A stretch of 64,000 bases of DNA from Synanceia verrucosa (Eukaryota > Chordata > Actinopteri > Perciformes > Synanceiidae): assembly GCA_029721515.1 (NCBI GenBank), contig CM056553.1, positions 10,247,849-10,311,848 on the forward strand, in the 5' to 3' direction. The number at the start of each line of letters is the position of its first letter. Within the stretch, counting starts at the first letter, position 1. The notes beneath the pieces were generated by a model, which worked only from the letters and a program-made list of their open reading frames with translations, ran no database searches and was not told the DNA's origin. Of the stretch, positions 25,301 to 36,100 are shown in pieces. A program made the position numbers and the translations under genes.

Positions 25301-27096
25301 TTCAGGAACAAAGCATTTTACTGTACCTTCTACATCTTACATAAACATCTTTCAAATACAGCAACATTCTAAAGAAAATGAAACGTTTCAATTTTGCTGA
25401 TTTGTCAGTTGACAATTTGTCAAACTTGAAGTTGCGACAACTGAACGTACACCCCAAGACATTTAGCGTCATTTCATTTAAATCCAGTTCATTTCAGTCC
25501 CTTTTTATCAGCCACATGAGGCCACAAACCTGGTGCAGCCAGGTGGTGCGTCGGTACAAGGTGAGGATATGACACAGCGTGGAGTCCGCCGTCTCCTCCA
25601 CTGAGGCTGCTGGCATATTACACACAGCTATGCCTGTTGGACCACAAAACAGATAAGGATTAGTAATTGCTTTTTTTGGGAGGGGGGTGCCGAAGTGCAG
25701 ACTCAAGGTGTTGTGTCAGCAATTTTCTCTGCAAACACGACTGGCAACTTTGAAATTGCAGAGTGGCTGGGTTGAAGAAGATAGATGCTAGAAAGCCAGA
25801 ACATGGGTGTTTCCATTTTATAATACGTTATACATATAGATGTATTTAATTCCAACATGGCCCACTCTGCATAACAATTACTTAAGGTATTTTAGGCTTA
25901 ATGTGATGCACTTTTTCTTCGGTAAGGTATTGAATGCAGGACTTGTGAAATATGGTTCTTCACTTGTTGCTACTGTTGTAAAGAGGTGCTATCAGTAGAT
26001 TTGGTATTAAATGCTGAGTAATTGACAATGATGTGGCTAAACCTGCCAGTTACATGGATTTTATTATTATAATGGAGGTAACTAACTGTGGTGGGCAATA
26101 CGAGGAAATAAAAAAACAGCTCATGACTGCTCACTTCTAAAATTGTTACAGAAATCATACTAATGACCTGTCTTACTGAACACTGTGGGTGCATGGTACA
26201 TATAGTCACTGTGACAGTTAAACAGCACATGATGCACATGACTTCCACTTCCTGTGTGTTTGTGCTTATAACTTCAGGAGCAGTGAGCGTGCGTTGACAT
26301 GTTCTTACCCAGTTCCCCGGCAGATTTGATGTCAATGTTGTCATAGCCGCTGCCGATACGGACAATGATGCGCAGAGCTTTGAACTTTTCCAGGTCTTCC
26401 CTCATCAGAGTGATGGTGTGGTACATCAGAGCTCCTACAGCTTCGTTCAGCACCTGTGGACAGTTTTGAGTTATTAAAGTTAGCTAGCAATGTGTGTGTG
26501 TGTATATGTGAAATGTCTTGATCTGCACAGCCTTACTTAACCACCCACGCATGTGTTTGTGTAGGTGTCCAGTGTGGCTTCGTGGAAATGACTTTGAGTG
26601 TCAGAGTTCACAGTGTTTCCATAAACTCAGTATCTCCGTTTCTTTCTTTCAGGATATGCTGTTTATATCATTCTCACATCCTGTTTTTAATATCCCTGCC
26701 AGTGTGAAATGACTGCTTTTCCTGAATATTACCATGGAAACTAAGCTTCCTAACCACAGGAATCAAGATAAGGTGTCTCTGCATCGAACTAAGCCACACA
26801 TTATCAGCAGGAATCTTACTTGCATGAAAGCCTCATCCACTCCTAATCAGGACGACAGCTCATTATTGTAATTGAAAAATGAAATATTATTACTGAAAAA
26901 CTGATCATCTCCTAAGGAATGGGAATATGTGACTGTGTGTTCAGTCACCTTTTAATTGGTTATCAGTTAATCTTAGAGTCTTTTTTTTCTAACGTTGCCA
27001 ACCCTCATTTGTGCGAGAGAGGATGAAAATGACATGCAGTTCATTGACAATAAAGAAGCCCTTTTAATTACACAATGAGGTGGCTGCTTAGTCAAC

Positions 27097-27140
<44 letters not shown>

Positions 27141-30100
27141 CGTGAGCGAGGCAGCGCCATCTGTTTCTCCCACGCTGTGGGTTTCTGAGCGTGCTCACTG
27201 AGTCTGGCAGACACCCAGAACGAGATGTAACCCTGCCAGACATACAAACCCATTTACAATCCATAGTGGCTGTAGCGAGATGCGAGCCTGACCCACATTT
27301 ACACTTTGCGCTCTGTGTTATTCTTCTCTTTGTTTTACTTGTCTTTTTCTTCATTTTGATTTGTAGTGATACAACTACTAATCCACTGCCAATAGTGTCC
27401 TAATGTGGCAAGTTCTGCTTATACTTTTGCAATCAAATCTCAGGTGCTAATACTGCATGTAGTCAGTGGACTGAGACAGGAGCATTCATGCATTATTACA
27501 AGGTGGTTACCCCCACTGCTCTCCTTGTAGTCACATCATTTAAATAGCATAAATACGCTTCTTTTATTGTGTTTTGCATTTTGGTATGATTGCGATGAGG
27601 AATTTCTCCCAATATGTTCGACTCAGAGTTGCTCATAAAGACTGACATGAACTTTTTCCTGACCTGTTTTTTTGTATTGACAGTGTGAATAATGTGCACG
27701 CAGCATAGATGGTAATTTCCAGATCAGACGTCTATTAAAAAGACAGTTAAATATGCTGCACAAGGGAAAAGAAGATGGACTTGCAGCCTTTAATAGTGCA
27801 GTTGGACTACCGTTTGGTTAGTTGCTGGTTAAATATACATACTGTTGTAAAAATACAACAAATGCAACATCTGTGGCATCAAAGGGATGTTTTTCAAACC
27901 TGGTTTTAGATCTAAGGCGGAACTTGGATTAAGCTGATGTTAGTGGACCCAACACAACTGTGATATATGAGTGTGTTATTACACTCATATATCAATATTT
28001 ATTTGATGCATGTCTGAACCGAAATGGCATAATACAAGAAAAAAAAAGGAACGAAAGATGTCGTTGATGCAGAACTTTAAATCTGTTCCACACAGACATA
28101 TTGAAGGAGCGCACATTGATCCAGAATTGCATGTGCAGAGTACACAAACTTATACAATACTAAGGTGGGTTCTCTCGGGGTACTCCGGCTTCCTCCCACC
28201 ATCCAAAAACATGCATGGGGAAGGTCAACTGGCTAATCTAAATTGCCCATAGGTGTGAATGTGTGTGAATGATTTATATGAAAGTTTCATTTCCATCAAG
28301 ATGAGAAATATTCACAGTGCAGGATATAATCTTACGCCCTGTTTGTGTGTGTATGATCTAGTTAAATGTGTCACCTTTTCGTGGATCTCCTGTGTGGACT
28401 GGGCGTCACAGAAGGCCACAGTTGCTACGTCTTTCAGGATGGGCATCTCCACAGTGCAGTCACGCCCGTCCAGCAGAGCCACCAAGGGGCGTGGGTGCAT
28501 AGGCCCATTCATAATGGGTGGCCTGATGCCTGCAAACACACACAAGACGAAGAGAAAGTGTGAATACCGTCAGCGTAGAATTGCATTCAGTCATCATGAC
28601 TTTTTGTTGTTACTGTGAAGCACCTGCACAACTGTATTGCTTCATCTGCATCCCATAATGTTTCTGCTTGAGACTGATGCAGTTGCTATGACAACTGTGA
28701 CAGCACAGGATGGAGGATCTCCAGGTGCAAGTGGTCATGTTCCATCACTGTTTTTCTCCTCATTGCTTCCAACTATATTATCACTTCACTTTCATTTTTT
28801 CTTTACTTTTCGATGATGTTTGCTGATTCTTTGAATCACACAGTCATTGGACAGATGGATTATATTGATATTGGCTGGTAGAAAAAATAGGTGCTCACCC
28901 CTATGAACCACTCAGAGTGACTCTTACTTGTAAATTATGTCTCATTGTGTCAGATGATAAATAGACAGACAGACAGGCATCAGAGATGTCACTGAAAATG
29001 ATAAACGTCCGTAGACAGGTGGTTGAGGGGGAACAGCACTTCATGACATCATAAGTTGTGTCATGATGAAAGACAGCCGGTACTTAAAATCTGACTGAAA
29101 TATGTCACAAACAGAGTAAGAGTGAAGCCCTTCAGCCATTCTGCAGGATGTTTTATTAAATCATCTCTTCAGATGAAACCATTACCCTCAGAGTGCTGCC
29201 AGGCCGTTCAGGAGGGTAAGCTGTATTTAACAAGGCAGATATGCCTGACAGCTCCACTAGTGGGCCATTGTTCATGTTGAACAAGAGTCATGGTCGATGG
29301 GAGTTTGTCTCTCCTGTCAGGTAACTGAAGGGTTAATCGTTCCAGATCACTGACTGAGAGCAGAGACATCTGAAAGGCGGGCAGATGTAGATGTAATTGG
29401 GTCTCCTTGACGTGCAAAGTTTTGACAGCTTTCTGAAACACTGGAGCTGAAATAAGTTATGGCTGTTCTCGCTGACGCTGGCTGTACCCATCACTCATTC
29501 CTGACTTTTCCTTCTCAGACGTGCAGGCTTACATCTCATATGAGCAACCACCGCTGTCATTTCTCTCAAAATATTCCACCGAAAATTTGTCTGGAGAGAT
29601 GAGCGCTCAGTGGCTTTCCCTCAATCTAAGTTGTTTTCCAGTTGCATTGGGCTACCCTCACGAGACGTTGTCGAATCATTAAACCAGTTATTTCGAAATC
29701 AGCATTCTACGGCCTCTACATTATTTTGCATGCCAACGATCCCTGAGAATCAGACTTGTGGAAAGAAGTTTGGAAGCTCCAAACCTGCAAATTAATTTGG
29801 AAATCCTTGGCAGTGAAACTGAGTAAGTCTTCTCTCAACAGCTATCATTAAGTGGCCTTTGAGCCAAACACATTCAAGGAAAAATCCCTTTGGAAATCAA
29901 ACCACAAGTTTGTATCATTAATCAATGATTGTCAGTGCTGTCTTGTGTGTTTTTTTCATTAAGCGCTAAAATGAACATAATTAATAAGCATATTTTACCA
30001 GATTTCTTATGCTCCATCTGTTTTGTGTTTGTACTCTAGTTGGTGAATTCATGTTTCCCAGAGTGACTTTTGACAGTCTTCAGTAAGGAGGTGTTAACAT

Positions 30101-33100
30101 GATTTATTGAGCATTTAAAATTATAGAAATGCAAAGGGATTTTCGAGATTATCGTCTCAAAACCTTTTTTCAAATGTAACATGTTTTACAACCTGATGGC
30201 ACATCAAAGCATGTAATAGACCTGCCTGTTCTCCAGTAGATAGCATGTCAGTGTCAGTTTTTTTCCTCTACGAGGCCTAAATATTAAACGTTTGTTTGAA
30301 GATGCAGTACCAGCAGGGGGCTAAGTTTAGGAGGTTTAGGAAAAACATCCTGGTTGGCCTTAACCGAGGGCTGTGGCTCAGTGGTAGAGCAAGGTGTGTG
30401 GTTTGTTTTCTGCCTCCAGCAGTCAGTGCCGTGATGTCCTTGAGCAAGATACTGTTATGGAATTTTCTAAATTTAAGGGCCCATAGGGTCAGCTACTGTT
30501 CCTTTTAACAGCACTAAATCTTTAGGCCTTTTTCTCCTCAGAATTCAGAGTAGAAGCACGACGTCTCAAGGAAAACAGGTGGCCGGCTATCTCTGGTTGA
30601 CTAGGCAACCAAGGCCAAGGGAGGCTGTCAGTGTTGGTCCTTCGATAAGATGAATGGATGAATGTCAGAAAGACAACAGGCCCCACTGTTAGTTAAGAAA
30701 TTAGGTGAGCATGAGTGTAACATTACTCAAGAGTAATGCAAGGTAAGATACTTGTACTTATATGGGCGTAAGAGCTACTTTTAACTTAACTGACCGTTGA
30801 TGGCTGACTGATGGAAACGTGGCAGCCAATCTGTGCCTACGGCCTCTCCGACCACTGCTGAAGTATAACTAAGTATAATTAGAATGAAAACAATGTAAAA
30901 TAAGATCAGAAAACACTTCACTAACGCAACTTACAAAACTAAAAACTGATGGCCTTGAACCTCAGCCTCAGCTTATGCGGATGAATTTTGTCAGTACAGA
31001 CTACATTGCGTACAACCAAATGGCACGCCTAAAGCGTGCTTGTTTCACACTTGCACATTACCATGTCATTCAGGTGCTTTTTGTTGTTGAATCAGTCGAT
31101 TCATTTCTTCCTGCAGGCCTGACATTTAGCATCATGTTTTACAGTTGTTAAAGATAATGCCACATCATCTACATTTGGCCAGTTACTAGTTGCTGTTTTT
31201 TGTTTGGTATTTTTCCTCATATACACTCCCGGTCTCAATGACCAGAGGGTGAGTGCTGTGCTGTACTGGGCAGCTCCCAGGACTGAATGAATATCACTGC
31301 ATGAATAACATGAATACGAAGAAGGGAAGTACTGGGAAAAAAAAAACGTGGTAAACTTCCCAGGACAAATATAGATGGACGAGCTTCCTCTGTCTTGTGA
31401 AAAGTGAATTCATATCTAAAAGGATTTAGCTCTGGCTTGCAAATGAGCTGATTTTATAAAAGAGTGAGTCTGAGTGCATGAAAAAAAGTGCAAAAATGCA
31501 TATCTGGTTTATGCTCCAGTGTGCTGCAGTGCACAGAAGGAAACACAATCTGTATTTAGAGAACAGAAATGATGCATGTCTATATTTAGATTTGTACTTT
31601 TCGAATGCCTCACTGCTAATTAACAGAAAAGTGTGGGAGAATGTGCTTAGAGCCATGTTACTGTAACCATGCAGGTTGGATTTTTGAGTTACATATTTAC
31701 ATATATTTTGGTTGGAGAAATTTACAGGTTCCCTATCCTCACATAAGCAACTTAGAATCTGAAAACACTTCTTGTAAGCGCCTGTATCGTATCATCGTTA
31801 ACTATTTGAGTGCAGTTGACTTGTATATATACGTCAAATTGGTCGACACAGGATGGACTTCCTCTGTAGACACGAAGGAAAGCTGATCACAACACAACTA
31901 TTCTTAATAATTCTTGGTGATTGTACATCAGACTACAACATCAGAATATTATGCTCAATAGATCCCCTGACATGTTACACACTGGCCCTTTAAAGAATGA
32001 TAAATAATTATTTTCTTGCGGCACTCAGAAGGTGCTGAGGTGCAAAAGCAGACTGTAACTTAGCCCAGTCCATGGCTCAGCATCTGTACTGTCTCTTTGT
32101 CCTAATCATGAGATTACAGCATGAAACCTGATCTAATGAAGCAGCCCCCACAGCGCAGTGAGACCAATGCAGGGAAACTCAAATCCTGCTCACAGTGCCT
32201 TATGTGAGCTGGTAAAACATTAGCTTTCCATAATAGGATCTGCCTGGAGGCCATTGCACTTAAACATCAATACAAAATCAATGGTGCATAGCTGAGAAAT
32301 TGGAATTCAACAGCAGCACACAGTGCTTTCAGGCCTTCAGCACAACCGTAACTCACAAGTTGCCTGTAGACATTATTCAGAGATGGCATCAAATAGGCAT
32401 TCTCTTTGCTTAAAATAAGGAAGTCAGGTCAGTCTGATCACTTGTGCAGAGTGGTGTTTTTTTTTTGTTGTTTTTTTTTTTGTAGTGGCAGACCTTTTTT
32501 TTCTGCTCTCAGTCAGTTTGAGAGAGGAAATAGCTTTCATTCCAGCACTGAGCATGACCTTGGGAGGACCAGCACTGCTTAATAGTATTAATGTACAATA
32601 AAACACACACACAAACCTCACACTGTAAGTATTAATTCACCCTCTCTGTTGCTAAATCAAACTTTTGTTTAATTTTATTTGGTCACCATGTTAAACACTC
32701 ATTAAATTCTTCATTATATTAAATAACACCTAAGAATTTACTCAGCTCAGTGGCTAAGCTCAATTCTATCTCTACCCTCTCTCTCATTATATTCAGTACT
32801 CTATCTACCCAACACTGCCCCAGGGTTGGGTGAATGCTGGGAGCTTTCACAATGCCTCAGTACCTTAACAGGCCTCTTGACAGCCAGAAGGGAAGCTAAC
32901 ATCTCTGCTCTTTCCATCTATTTACGGTATTGTGGTTGCTACTTTTATACAGATTTAATGCTATAATTAGTTAACATTTTGGGGCAATCCAGTTGTGGTG
33001 ATTTGCAGCCAAGGCAACATCAAAAATGGAAAAAAAAATATGTTTTTTTTTATGGTGATGACTAACTCTGCTTATTAAGGGCCTGGGATGCTAAATGACA

Positions 33101-36100
33101 CCCCAGATATGAAAACACCATCTCTCGGAAAATTTGCAATCAGACCAAAATGACGCTAAAGCTGTTTGAGTGACAGTTCGAAATGGAAAAAGCATCTGAT
33201 GTGAGCCAGTGGGAAAGCCCTGCAGCCTGCCTGTATCCAGCTGTCACTAACCAGCCCAAGAGAACAGCTGTTTTTTTTGTCCCAGCGGAATGAGACAATG
33301 TTTTCGGACTGTCAATCAACAGAAACAATGTGAAAGATCTGTGATTTTCATGTGTTTTAAATGTGGAGGTCACAGAGAAGTCTGCCAGCCTCGATGAAGA
33401 GTGATCTGCCAAAACAAGCTGCGGGTTCCTGGTTTTAACCACAACAGCAGCATGACACACCGCACCCTCTGATGACAAGGAGGTTCGTTTCCAGACCATC
33501 TGTGGGTCTAGTTTGGTTTAAGAAACAATGAACTGTAAAAAAAACAAAAAAACAAAACTTGTTGTGCTGAATTTTTAGACAATGAGCTTCAGCTACAGGA
33601 ATTTATGACGGCATTTTATTTTGTGATATTTAATGAATCAAAAGATTCATAAAACATTTAGTCAGTTAGTCAGTGTTGAAAATAACACTAAAGCAGTTAT
33701 TTGAGTACTCAATTGGCTACAATTTGTTAATCAATATGATTATTTAAGAAGTTTTCATTGATGAAAAGATGCATTTTCATTAAACACAGTTCTTGATGCT
33801 TTAGGAAGGTGCCATTATTTTTTTTTATTATTAAAACATGCTCAGAGAAAAGAGAAAAGGTCTAGTCTAATTTGTTGGCAATGAGTTTTCGATTACTTCA
33901 GCCTGCTAGAGTCAGAAAAACTTTATTCTTAGATAATGTCTCCATAAAAATACATATTTGCAATGGTGTCGACCTGTTCCTGGGTGGAAGTGGAAGAGGA
34001 AACAAGTTGTCGGTTATCCAAGCTTTTGCTTGAAGAGGTGCTGCATATTTTATGTCATTGTAAAATATCTTTGGGTTTTGGACTATTGGTCATTATAATA
34101 GTTAACTGCTTAATAACCAATTAATTAACAAATGTTATTTGTATATTTTGTAAACACTTTCACAGCCACACACATGAAGCTCCCTGAAAAAAAATCTCTT
34201 TCCTGTAGCTCTTCTGGTGAACCTCGGCAACGTGACGCATTCACATTTTTAGTGTTTATGTTTTTCACAGTCTCAGAGAGGAGAGGAGAGCGTCGCTGTC
34301 GGCACCTGTGATCAGTCAGCAGCCTGCAACTGTAGCAGCCAACTAGTGAGCCACAGCGCAGCTGATTTATAATGTCACTGGCTCTTCTGGCATGCAGCAA
34401 CATGGCGTGGTTAAAAAGCCCCGTATAGCTCACTGTTGATCTGGCCACTCCTTCATCTCTGGCTGATTCACTTTCTGATCTCCAGCTCTCATTTCAGACT
34501 TTCTCTATCTGCATTTCCTTTCTTTCTCTCGTCCAATCCAGCTCTCTCTAGTGATGAGAAAAGCTTTGTTTTTATATTGTTGATATGCATAAAAAACAGC
34601 TGAATGTCCAGGTACAGAGTGGTCAGGTAGTCTGACATTGCTGCAGTCTTTTATTCATCCCTTTTGTCTCAGCACTCCTCCCTTCTTCATACCCACATAC
34701 AGCATACTAACCCATGCAGGCTGACATGAGTGATGTGTGTTTACTGTACACACAAAAATAATCATCCCATGAGCCTCTCGGTTTTATATACATCTCTTTA
34801 ATCAAAATGATATCCTTAATGCTAAAATTATTGTTGTTATCCATTCATTTTCAGATTTACTTTTTTATGAAAAAAATTGCTGAGCACAGTTCCACTGCTG
34901 GCTCAAATTTGGGTTTAAAATATACCAGCTTTGGAGATAACAGCTGAGCAAATGCCAGGAACAATGTTTGGCAGCATCTTTAGATGTGACTGAGTCAGAG
35001 TCAAATTTTCAACATGCAGATTTTTGCTCCAGGTGTACCGTTAATTCACCGCTGTGGGTGTCTACTGATCTCTCTGTTTTATAGCAGTTCTACATGTGTT
35101 TTTATGGCTCTGTGCTGCTGGCATTATGTTGGGGGAGTCTGTCTATATGTACTATATGTACATCCCATTCTTGTGAACTCAGCTTTTCAGGAAATATAGA
35201 TTTAAATGCTAATTGTGACAGTTTAACACAAATAATACAGCTCTGTAGTGTACTATATACTGTGGGTCTGGATTAAGAAAGCTGCAGTCTGCAGTTTGTG
35301 CCCCCCCCCCCACTTTAATTAAATTAAATCAGAGACCACAGAAAGAAACATTTCAGGCTGGATGTAATTTTCAACATTCAAGAAGGTGATGTGAATTCAG
35401 CAAAAGAGGAAAATATGTCCTCACTGCACGACATATCCAGTGTGTCACCAGTCGGCACTGCTGATTCATCAGATGCCATAAAAGGTTAAGGAGCACCGTC
35501 TTAAACAATACTCTCTCTGCAGGAGCTACTGCATTTAAATGCTGGTTTAACTGGATTATTGTATGGCTGTCAGCCTGTTGGATTATTATATTGGATTAAC
35601 TGTTCATATGCAGAAGAAAGTCACAATCACTTTGAAGGTTCAATTGGATTGGGGTCAGTTTTGAGGCTCTGGAACAAATGTGCCCCATTAATGGATTATT
35701 AAGGCTATGGGGCATTCTATTATAGATTAAGGGTTCCCAAACTGGCATCCAAGGACCCACAGGGGGTCTTTAAGTGGGTTCACATGCTTGTTCCATAAGT
35801 TTATTAGTCAGTGTGGCTGTTTATTACTGAGCACTAAGTACTGAGAACATGTGTCGAGTATTCAGGAGCGCATGTACACATTTAGTCTTTTTTTTGCAGA
35901 TCTTAGATGAAAAACAAGGTGTTGATCTCAAACTGACATCAGCAGCAAAACTGAGCCAGTTCATGTCACCCGACTCTGCTGACATATACACTAGTAACAA
36001 CGTGTGGTTGAATTATAGCCCCTTTACTAATTGTTATTTTGGGATGGAGGCCTGCTATTTTTTCTTTGCATGGTTCCACCTGTCTAGACCGTCATCCTTC

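Noticed and set aside
30367..30440. tRNA gene (GGGCTGTGGCTCAGTGGTAGAG)
   Set aside because: Only the A-box side resembles tRNA. No anticodon stem or B box, and the following sequence belongs to a SINE-like body.
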